From Poseidonibacter ostreae (lineage in GTDB: Bacteria > Campylobacterota > Campylobacteria > Campylobacterales > Arcobacteraceae): a DNA stretch of 40,083 nucleotides. Position 1 is the stretch's first letter. Each line of letters begins with the position of its first letter. Below, piece by piece: positions 33,322 to 40,083 of this stretch. A program made the position numbers and the translations under genes. Under the pieces are notes generated by a model, which was given only the letters and a program-made list of their open reading frames with translations, ran no database searches and was not told the DNA's origin. The stretch spans positions 1-40,083 of the forward strand of contig NZ_WFKI01000023.1 in the NCBI RefSeq assembly GCF_009208055.1, in the 5' to 3' direction.

Positions 33322-35526
33322 ATGCAAGAAATACTTAAAAAACTAGACCTAAGTGATTATATAGAATCATTTTCAAAATTTTTAGCACGTGAAAAATCTA
33401 TAATTTTAGAAGGGGATATTAATCTTCATCATAAACTTATAAATGAGATATCAAAGTTTGATATAAAAGCTCCCAATGAGATACAAAATCTTGATAGAGC
33501 TTTACAACATATTCAAAAACAAGGTGTTTTAAAAGTTGATGATATTGTTGAGTTTGTTAAAATTTTAAAATACTTTATGTATTTAAAAAGATTTAATTTT
33601 GATGGAAAACTTCAAGAATGGATTGATAAAATCATAATACCCTCTGATGTTGAAAAAGTATGTGATTATTTTGATGATAGAGCAAAACTTAAAGATGGAA
33701 TTGATGATGAGTTTGATTCTGTTAAACATGCAATTTTTACAAATAAAGAGCAAATAAAACAAAGTTTATACAAGATTATTAATAACCAAAAAGTAAGATC
33801 ATATCTTGTTGATTCACAAGTTCACTATATAAATGGTGAAGAATCACTACTTGTTCGTGGTGGTTTTAATCATGTCTTAAAAGCTTCTGTAATTGATAGA
33901 TCAAACTCTGGATTTTTTTATGTTCTTCCTCATAGTGTTAGCTCACTAAAACAAAAACAAAATGATTTAAAAAATAAGCAAGAAGAGATTTTACTAAAAA
34001 TATGTAGACAAATAACGTCTTTATTTGAAAAGAATTTAATGTTCTTAAAGTTTATAAATAAAGAGTTTGATAGATTTGATCATTATCAAGCAAGACTATT
34101 TTTTGCAAAAGTAGGGGATAAAAACTTCATTATTCCAACAAAGAAAAACGTAAATAAACTTGTAGAGTTTTCACATCCTGCACTTCATGACCCAAAACCT
34201 ATAAGCATTGATTTTTCAAAATCTGTTGTAATGATTACAGGGGTAAACGCAGGGGGTAAAACAATGATGTTAAAATCTATTTTATCTGCTGTTTTATTAT
34301 CAAAGTATTTAATTCCATATAAAGCACATGAAGATACAAAAATAGGTAACTTTAAATCAATAAATGCAGTATTGGATGATCCTCAAAGTGTAAAAAATGA
34401 TATCTCTACATTCGCAGGAAGAATGCAAGAATTTTCAAAACTTTTTTCTACAAAGAGTGCAATAGTTGGAGTTGATGAGATTGAATTAGGAACAGATTCA
34501 GACGAAGCAGCATCTTTATTTAAAGTAATTATTGAAGAGCTTATTAAAAAAGATATTAAGATAATTATTACAACTCACCATAAAAGATTAGCTGCTTTAA
34601 TGGCTTCAAATGATGAAGTAGAACTAATTGCTGCACTTTATGATGAAGCTAATAGAATACCAACTTATGAATTTTTACAAGGAACTATTGGAAAGTCTTA
34701 TGCTTTTGAAACAGCTTCTAGATATGGGATTCCTAATAATGTAGTTAAAAAAGCAAAAGAAGTATATGGAGAGGATAAAGATAAACTAAATGAACTAATT
34801 GAGCGAAGTAGTGAGTTAGAAAAAGATTATAAAATCAAAATAGCAAAACTAAATGAAGAGATTGATAATATGGAAAGATTATCAAGAAACTTAAAAGAGC
34901 AAAAAGAGACTTTAGATGATCATATTTATTCTGAAAAATCAAAGCTTCATAAAGAGTATAATGATGCAAGAGATGAAGCTAAAAAGGCTATTAAAGCTAA
35001 ACTAGTTGGCGAATCTCATCAGCACTTAAATATTGCACATAAAAAAGCAAGTGATATTAAGACTGAAAAAGTTCAAGATAAAGTTGAGTTAAAAGTAGGG
35101 GATAGAGTAAAATATAGAACTACTAAAGGTGTACTTATTTCAATAAAAGGAACTAAAGCTTATATTGAGAATGATATGGGGATGAAAGTACAAGTTAAAT
35201 TAGCTGATTTACAAAAATCAGGTAATCCTCCAAAAGTAAAGAAAAAACCTATTAAAGCAACTGTTACAATTCAAAAACCATCATCAGGCCATGTTAAATT
35301 AGATTTACATGGACAAAGAAGTGATGAAGCAGTTGATAATTTAGATAAGTTTTTATCAGATGCTTTAATTGCTGGTTTTGATGAAGTTTTAGTTTACCAT
35401 GGAATTGGTACTGGAAAATTATCATATGCAGTTAAGCAGTTCTTAGATTCTCATCCAAGTGTTAGTGGATATACTGATGCACACCCAAGTCAAGGTGGTT
35501 TTGGAGCAAAGGTAATAAAGTTATAA
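33322..35526 (+). CDS. mutS2: MutS2 (DNA/ribosome-associated ATPase with Smr domain)
   Basis: The 734-residue protein has the MutS2 layout without mismatch-recognition domain I: a helical core, then the ABC-type ATPase (Walker A GVNAGGKTMML, residues 307-317; DISTFAGRMQEF; Walker B SAIVGVDEIELGTDSDEA). A coiled coil (about 485-560) follows, then a KOW-like segment (KVGDRVKYRTTKGVLISIKG). The C-terminal Smr endonuclease domain is about 655-734, with LDLHGQRSDEA, VYHGIGTGKL and HPSQGGFGAKVI. MutS2 limits recombination in Helicobacter and rescues stalled ribosomes in Bacillus. The start has only a weak ribosome site, 6 bases after mogA. An intrinsic terminator overlaps the stop. Confidence 0.94.
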   Translation: MQEILKKLDLSDYIESFSKFLAREKSIILEGDINLHHKLINEISKFDIKAPNEIQNLDRALQHIQKQGVLKVDDIVEFVKILKYFMYLKRFNFDGKLQEWIDKIIIPSDVEKVCDYFDDRAKLKDGIDDEFDSVKHAIFTNKEQIKQSLYKIINNQKVRSYLVDSQVHYINGEESLLVRGGFNHVLKASVIDRSNSGFFYVLPHSVSSLKQKQNDLKNKQEEILLKICRQITSLFEKNLMFLKFINKEFDRFDHYQARLFFAKVGDKNFIIPTKKNVNKLVEFSHPALHDPKPISIDFSKSVVMITGVNAGGKTMMLKSILSAVLLSKYLIPYKAHEDTKIGNFKSINAVLDDPQSVKNDISTFAGRMQEFSKLFSTKSAIVGVDEIELGTDSDEAASLFKVIIEELIKKDIKIIITTHHKRLAALMASNDEVELIAALYDEANRIPTYEFLQGTIGKSYAFETASRYGIPNNVVKKAKEVYGEDKDKLNELIERSSELEKDYKIKIAKLNEEIDNMERLSRNLKEQKETLDDHIYSEKSKLHKEYNDARDEAKKAIKAKLVGESHQHLNIAHKKASDIKTEKVQDKVELKVGDRVKYRTTKGVLISIKGTKAYIENDMGMKVQVKLADLQKSGNPPKVKKKPIKATVTIQKPSSGHVKLDLHGQRSDEAVDNLDKFLSDALIAGFDEVLVYHGIGTGKLSYAVKQFLDSHPSVSGYTDAHPSQGGFGAKVIKL

Positions 35527-35545
35527 AAGCTTTATTACCTTTTTA
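35508..35545 (+). terminator. Intrinsic terminator overlapping the mutS2 stop
   Basis: AAAGGTAATAAAG (35508-35520) pairs with CTTTATTACCTTT (35530-35542), a 13-bp perfect stem with a 9-base loop that contains the mutS2 stop, followed by a T-run (35540-35544). It ends the long plus-strand run that begins at aroB. Confidence 0.85.
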
Positions 35546-35548
35546 GTA

Positions 35549-35938
35549 TTAATCTTTTAAAGACTTAATAAAATTCTCCATAGTATCATTTGCAGCTTCA
35601 TTAGGTGCCTCTAAATAGTTTATAACATAAGAATCCTCAAGTTCACAAACTCCAATACTTCTAGGCCTTACTGCTAATACTTCAGGCGTTGGTAACTCTT
35701 TTCCAAAACAAAATATTATATTTTTAGCAGCTTTTATACTTTCATTGATTTCTCCCATTTCTAAAGCTGAAGTATGAGCATATTGATCAAAAATTGAAAT
35801 AAATGCAATTACAGGATGTGCATCAATTTTTACTTGTAATGCATTTATAATTTCATCTACACTTTTATATTTTAATTCATCTTTTTTAAACTCTATTTCA
35901 AAAATATGATATTTATCTTTAAATATTTTTTGTTTCAT
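35549..35938 (-). CDS. Conserved small protein of unknown function (possibly DUF6858 family)
   Basis: The 129-residue soluble protein begins MKQKIFKDKYHIFEIEF. Its striking block is IFCFGKELPTPEVLAVRPRS, followed by IGVCELEDSYVINYLEAPNE and MENFIKSLKD. I recall similar proteins as conserved hypotheticals of Campylobacterota (DUF6858-like), but this is from memory and uncertain. The wording HPVIAFISIFDQYAHTSALE suggests a compact alpha/beta fold. No function is proposed. An AAAGGA site lies 6 bases before the ATG. It follows the anchored hypothetical gene by 10 bases on the minus strand. Confidence 0.75.
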   Translation of the reverse strand: MKQKIFKDKYHIFEIEFKKDELKYKSVDEIINALQVKIDAHPVIAFISIFDQYAHTSALEMGEINESIKAAKNIIFCFGKELPTPEVLAVRPRSIGVCELEDSYVINYLEAPNEAANDTMENFIKSLKD

Positions 35939-35948
35939 TTTTTATCCT

Positions 35949-36491
35949 TTATTTAATTGAAAGAAAAGATTTTATAGCACAATCCATTCTTTCTTCAATG
36001 TCTTTTGCATCTATATTCATATAATCTGTTTGTATTTTATAAACTAATTTATTATCTAGTTTAAACTCAAATAATAAATATCCTGCATAAAGTTTTGATT
36101 TAGGACCTTTTTTACCTTTATCTTCTTTATCATTTTCATATATATAATAATCAATTAAAAGTTTTTTATCATTTGGTATATCATATTTTATATATGTATT
36201 TAAAACTTTGTTTAAAGTTTCATCTGCTTGTTCTACAGTTAAAATGTTTATTAAATGGCTTGGCATTAGTTTTGAATACTCAATATTTGATTTAATTATA
36301 AAGTTATTTGTTTCTATTAGATTGTTTGTTTCCCATATTGGATGTTCAAAATCAATCTTTTCAAAAGTAATTGTTTTTTCTTGGCATTGTAGTCTTTTTT
36401 GTTTTGGATCAAATTTATTAACTTCTTCAAAAACTGCGAATGTAACGAATAGTATTACAAGAATTAAAATTCCTGGTAGTATTTTGTTCAT
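35949..36491 (-). CDS. Hypothetical protein with N-terminal membrane anchor
   Basis: The 180-residue protein is not recognised. Residues 4-22 (ILPGILILVILFVTFAVFE) form a single membrane anchor or uncleaved signal, leaving a hydrophilic domain probably in the periplasm. Two Cys (QRLQCQEK-like segment near 36, and MDCAIKSFL near the end) could form a disulfide; the pattern of the domain is alpha/beta. An AAGGA site lies 6 bases upstream of the ATG. It sits between the DUF748 gene (126 bases upstream) and the small conserved gene and may share its transcript with the latter. Confidence 0.7.
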   Translation of the reverse strand: MNKILPGILILVILFVTFAVFEEVNKFDPKQKRLQCQEKTITFEKIDFEHPIWETNNLIETNNFIIKSNIEYSKLMPSHLINILTVEQADETLNKVLNTYIKYDIPNDKKLLIDYYIYENDKEDKGKKGPKSKLYAGYLLFEFKLDNKLVYKIQTDYMNIDAKDIEERMDCAIKSFLSIK

Positions 36492-36590
36492 AAGTTTTCC
36501 TTATTTGTTTATTATTAATTTTAATTATACTTTAGGAATGATATCAGATAAACTATTATATGTCAATAAATAAAAGTTATAAGAATAGCT

Positions 36591-36617
36591 TATAGTAAAG
36601 AATAAATCTTTACTATA
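36591..36617 (-). terminator. Hairpin directly after the DUF748 gene
   Basis: TATAGTAAAGA (36591-36601) and TCTTTACTATA (36607-36617) form an 11-bp perfect stem with a 5-base loop, beginning at the base after the stop codon in minus-strand reading. The following sequence is T-rich but interrupted, so termination is likely but may be leaky. Confidence 0.6.
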
Positions 36618-39600
36618 TTATTTTGATAGTTTTAAATCAATGTTAGATGTTTTTTTAGATTGAGTTTTTACTTCAATTTTTTTAGATAGTTTTACTTGTT
36701 TTGCATTTATCTTTTTTTCATTTAATAAATAGTTTTTAATATTTGTTACTCGATTTAAAGCAAGTTTTGCTAAAAGAGATTTACTAATTTCTTGTTTTGA
36801 AATAATATACTCTTCTAAACTACTTTTATATCCTTTTTCATCTTTAGCATACTGCTGTTTTAAAGGCTTAAGTTTTTGGTCAAAATCTTCATATATATCT
36901 TCTAATAGTTCTAGATACTCTTCTTTATAATCTTTATCTTTTACATTTTTTAATTCATTTGAAACAATTTTATCAAATTTTGATTTTTTAAGAGCTTTTA
37001 AATCTTTATCTTTATCATAAGAAGGATTGAATTCTAAGACTAAGTTTGGACGTTTATTTAGTATTTGAACTATCTTATCAAGTGTTTCTTTTTGAATAGG
37101 TGTAACCACATCTTCTCCATAGTCAAAATCTACACTATTAATTTCATTTGCATCAAAGCCAAAAATTGCTCCAAGAAGAGAAAATGGTGCTGTAATTGCT
37201 TTAGTAATTAAATTAACAAAGGCTTTCCAAACAATAGGTGCAATAGAAAATTGTGGGTCATCCATATTTCCACTTACAGGAATACTTAAGTCAATTACCC
37301 CATTTGAATCTTCAAGTAGGGCAATTGCTAATTCTAATGGAAGTGAAACCGCATCTTTACTTTCAACTTTTTTACCAAGTTTTAACTTTGTAATAACTAT
37401 ATTATTTTTAGCATCTAGATTTGATTTTTGAACATTATATTTTAAATCTAAGTCTAGTTTTCCACTCTCTAACTCTTTTCCTATAAACTTACCAGTATAA
37501 GGTGTAAAGTTTTGCATAGAGATATTTTTAAATAACATATTAATATCTGTTAAAATCTTTAAACTTTTTGGATGAACAATTCCTGTTATTTGAGTTGTTC
37601 CATATTTATCAACAACCCCATTTACTTTAAGTTTTGAAGTTGTACTTTTTGTAGTATCAAGTTTAGATACTTTTCCATTTAACTTACTAATAATTGTTTT
37701 AAAAGGAAGTGGTAAATTTTGATCTTCAAAAGATAGTGTTGCATTATTTATATTTATTGGACCAATATTTAATTTTGCACTTTCTTCTTCTTTTGCTTTT
37801 TTTGTTTCTTTCTTTACTACTGTTTTTTCATCAACTTTCGTATTGTTTTTTCCTAAAACAACAGAAATATCAGGCTTTGTAATATTTGTTTTTAAAATCT
37901 TTAAACCTTTTTTACTATTTGAAATACCAGTAATACTTATATCAATATTTTTTGCAATAATATTACTTTTATCTTTTTTATTTACAATAGATAAACTTGG
38001 GTCATAAACTCTAATTGAATCAAGACTTAATGAGTTCTTTCTTTGTTTTAGTCTATTTACATTTATTTTCATCTCTTTTGAATAGATATCTGTTTTATTT
38101 TTTATATCTTTAAATGTTAATGAACCTTTTGATATTTTTGCTGTTTTGATTGATATATCATTTTTATTTAATATAAATGAACTTATATTTGCATTTATTT
38201 TATTAATATCTATTGCTAAGTTATTTGCTTTATCATTGATATTAAGTTTTGGATTTATAAGTGCAATTGATGCCATAGTTATCTTAGGACCATTGATATT
38301 TAGTTTGTTTACTTGTAAATTTGTGTTTTTAGTGTCTACATCTAATTTAGACTTTAAATCTCTAAACTTTACAGCTGGTGTGTCTAGTTTAATTTTATTT
38401 ATTGAAATAATTGACTTGATAATATTTAACTCAGTAGTTAATAAATTAGTACTCTTAGTTTGAATATCTAAGTTGTTTTTTAAATCTTTAAAGTGAAGTT
38501 TTGGAGTGTTTAGTTTTATTTTTGAAATATAAATATTTGAGTCTTTAACTTTTAAACTATTAAGATTTATTTTTGGCTTATTTAAATTGATATCTAATGA
38601 AGATTTTTTATCTTTAAAAGAAATATCATTTTGTGAAATATTTATATTATTAATATCAATATTATTGTTTAGAATTGATAGCTTATCAAAAGAAATCGTG
38701 TTTTTATTTAAGTTAACATTCATTGCATTTTTATTATCAATATATGCTATGTCTGGATTTGATATCTTAAGTTTATTTAGTAAAATATCTGAGCCTGTAA
38801 CTTTTATACTAGATATATCTGTATTAAAGTTTTTTGTTTTAACACTTGTATTATTAACCTTATCACTAAAAGTTAAATCCAAGTTTGTTTGTTTGATATT
38901 TGATACTAAAATATTCCAAGGTTTTACTACTTCTTCTTTTACTTCTTTTTTAGTTTCAACTTTAGTAGTTGTTTGTTTTACTAGTTTACTTAAATTAAGA
39001 CCGTTCTTATCACTAATTATACTTGTTTGTAAGTCTTTTATATTTATATTTTTTACTTTAATATCTTGCTTTAATAAATCAAGGTTTAATTTTTCAATTA
39101 TAAGTTTATTAAGTTTTGCAATACTACTTTTATTTTGACTGATATCTATATTTGAAAGCTCTAGTTTTTGTGTTTCTAATTTCAAGTCAAAATCATTTTG
39201 TGTATTAATATTGTAATTTAAAGCTAAATCAAATCTAGCATTGTCATTAATATCAAAGTTTAATATCTCTTTTTGTTGATTAAGTATTTCTTTTAATCGT
39301 AAATCAATTATTTCAGCTTTTCCATACATCTTAAAAGGAAGAGTATTAAAAGCACCACTTAATGATACTTTTGTATGTTCATTTATTTTAAATTGTAAAT
39401 CGTTTGAAGCTAAACTATTTTTATAAGTTCCTACATCATGTAGAATATAGTTGGCATTATTTATACTTAAGTTATATGGTTTATCTTTTCTTTGTTTTGT
39501 ATAGTTGATATTCATATTTAGTAAAGAGATTTTTGATACTAAAAACTTAATATCAGAAGCTTCTTCATCTTTTTTTACTGCTTCTTCTTTCTTCTCTTCT

Positions 39601-39980
39601 TTAACTTTTACTATTTTTGTTAAGTTAATAGTTCCATCTAAACTCTCTTCTATATTTACAGTAGCATCTTGAAGTAAAACTTCTTGTAAACTAATATGTG
39701 CTTCAAGAATAGATCTTAATAGTGCGATATTTAACTTAAACTGTGAAAAAGAGATTGTTTTATTGCCTTTTTCATCTGCAAGAGCTAAGTTATGAATTTT
39801 TGCTTCTAAAGTAAAAGGATTAAATTCTACTTTTTCAACGCTTGTTTTTAAAGTCAAATTTTCATCTAAATTTTTTACTAATTGTTCTTGTATTACATTA
39901 GGAATAAGTTTAAATCCAATTGTTATGTAAATTGCCAGAAAAAAACATAACCAATAAAAATATTTTTCTATTTTGCCCAT
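36618..39980 (-). CDS. DUF748 / AsmA-like envelope protein with eight 42-residue repeats
   Basis: The 1120-residue protein has an N-terminal membrane helix (about 7-27, YFYWLCFFLAIYITIGF) and an AsmA-like start (NLTLKTSVEKVEFNPFTLEA, LDGTINLTKI). A Lys/Glu-rich linker is at 122-142. Residues 362-697 are eight consecutive units of exactly 42 residues with the core pattern 'I.l..P.l.f.D.knnldi...n..i....l'. The DUF748 C-terminal block follows: LDLDLKYNVQ, VSGNMDDPQFSIAPIVWKAF, NLITKAITAPFSLLGAIFGF, then a charged tail with an OmpA-like KETLDKIVQILNKRPNLVLE. AsmA-like and DUF748 proteins are periplasmic, anchored in the inner membrane, and are thought to shuttle lipids along a beta-groove. An AAGGG site precedes the ATG. 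Confidence 0.85.
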   Translation of the reverse strand: MGKIEKYFYWLCFFLAIYITIGFKLIPNVIQEQLVKNLDENLTLKTSVEKVEFNPFTLEAKIHNLALADEKGNKTISFSQFKLNIALLRSILEAHISLQEVLLQDATVNIEESLDGTINLTKIVKVKEEKKEEAVKKDEEASDIKFLVSKISLLNMNINYTKQRKDKPYNLSINNANYILHDVGTYKNSLASNDLQFKINEHTKVSLSGAFNTLPFKMYGKAEIIDLRLKEILNQQKEILNFDINDNARFDLALNYNINTQNDFDLKLETQKLELSNIDISQNKSSIAKLNKLIIEKLNLDLLKQDIKVKNINIKDLQTSIISDKNGLNLSKLVKQTTTKVETKKEVKEEVVKPWNILVSNIKQTNLDLTFSDKVNNTSVKTKNFNTDISSIKVTGSDILLNKLKISNPDIAYIDNKNAMNVNLNKNTISFDKLSILNNNIDINNINISQNDISFKDKKSSLDINLNKPKINLNSLKVKDSNIYISKIKLNTPKLHFKDLKNNLDIQTKSTNLLTTELNIIKSIISINKIKLDTPAVKFRDLKSKLDVDTKNTNLQVNKLNINGPKITMASIALINPKLNINDKANNLAIDINKINANISSFILNKNDISIKTAKISKGSLTFKDIKNKTDIYSKEMKINVNRLKQRKNSLSLDSIRVYDPSLSIVNKKDKSNIIAKNIDISITGISNSKKGLKILKTNITKPDISVVLGKNNTKVDEKTVVKKETKKAKEEESAKLNIGPININNATLSFEDQNLPLPFKTIISKLNGKVSKLDTTKSTTSKLKVNGVVDKYGTTQITGIVHPKSLKILTDINMLFKNISMQNFTPYTGKFIGKELESGKLDLDLKYNVQKSNLDAKNNIVITKLKLGKKVESKDAVSLPLELAIALLEDSNGVIDLSIPVSGNMDDPQFSIAPIVWKAFVNLITKAITAPFSLLGAIFGFDANEINSVDFDYGEDVVTPIQKETLDKIVQILNKRPNLVLEFNPSYDKDKDLKALKKSKFDKIVSNELKNVKDKDYKEEYLELLEDIYEDFDQKLKPLKQQYAKDEKGYKSSLEEYIISKQEISKSLLAKLALNRVTNIKNYLLNEKKINAKQVKLSKKIEVKTQSKKTSNIDLKLSK
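37890..38897 (-). repeat. Eight tandem 126-bp (42-codon) coding repeats
   Basis: In the DUF748 protein, units start at residues 362, 404, 446, 488, 530, 572, 614 and 656 with no insertion or deletion between them; a ninth begins at 698 and breaks off after about 12 residues. Units share the hydrophobic pattern and the P/D positions (for example IKLNTPKLHFKDLKNNLDI and IKLDTPAVKFRDLKSKLDV) but differ widely in sequence, so this is an old protein-level repeat, not a recent DNA duplication. Confidence 0.8.
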
Positions 39981-40083
39981 TATAAACCCTTTTTAATTTT
40001 CTTCAAATTTATATATATTATTAAATAGTTGTCTAATTAATTATAACGAATATAATATCAATTTTGATACAATCACGTATTAA
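39981..40083. other. Right-edge intergenic segment
   Basis: This AT-rich stretch lies upstream of the DUF748 gene. It must contain the minus-strand ribosome site (AAGGG) and probably its promoter. No gene start, RNA or strong repeat is visible before the window ends. Confidence 0.4.

Noticed and set aside
37890..38897. A CRISPR-like or recent DNA tandem repeat array at the 126-bp period
   Set aside because: The units are conserved only as protein pattern; the DNA copies are too different and are continuous coding sequence.
36208..39138. Plus-strand open frames opposite the DUF748 gene and the anchored hypothetical gene (for example 36208-36573, 38146-38463, 38587-39138)
   Set aside because: They are hydrophobic mirror readings of AT-rich minus-strand genes that have good ribosome sites and recognisable features.

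Overview
The window is AT-rich chromosomal DNA from a member of the Campylobacterota, most likely an Arcobacter-type genus. The evidence is the very low GC content, the Lys/Asn/Ile-rich proteins, and several genes typical of that phylum: a BioV-type pimeloyl-ACP methyl ester esterase, an FtsH-like AAA protein that has lost its protease motif, MogA, MtaB and a short MutS2. This is an inference from gene content; no rRNA is present to confirm it.

Layout. Positions 1-7100 hold housekeeping genes: SlyD (partial), a secreted metzincin-type protease, a SocA/Panacea-like protein, ACP phosphodiesterase, a hemF-yhcH pair diverging from an adenine deaminase-phosphatase pair, then metX and xseB. radC (7204-7866) leads into an accessory island (about 7863-16207): an orphan PemK/MazF-like toxin, a type I restriction-modification locus (hsdM, hsdS, rhuM, hsdR) and a HipA/HipB-like toxin-antitoxin pair. 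From 16276 the core resumes with a ThiF/MoeB-like enzyme, carB and a Sua5-like protein. It is then interrupted by a DUF234-type ATPase/nuclease gene next to tRNA-Glu(TTC). 22371-26145 is a tesA-ybbA-ybbP cluster. 26709-35526 is a run of plus-strand genes: aroB, an MscS channel, mtaB, the FtsH-like gene, bioV, mogA and mutS2, ending at a clear intrinsic terminator. The right end is a minus-strand group: a 1120-residue DUF748/AsmA-like protein, a membrane-anchored hypothetical protein and a small conserved protein.

How the genes work together. The restriction-modification locus appears to be a complete type I system except that hsdM carries a -1 frameshift near position 9622, next to two slippery sequences. 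As read, modification (and therefore restriction) would be off unless ribosomal or transcriptional slippage restores the frame. The hipA promoter lies between the arms of a 16-bp perfect inverted repeat that looks like an autoregulatory operator. The most distinctive structural feature is the DUF748 protein, which contains eight consecutive units of exactly 42 residues, consistent with an elongated beta-groove lipid-transfer or envelope-spanning protein.

No CRISPR array, prophage, intact insertion sequence or rRNA was seen. No stretch longer than 300 bases lacks a gene; the longest gap is 8217-8476, which holds an unexplained GC-rich hairpin element.
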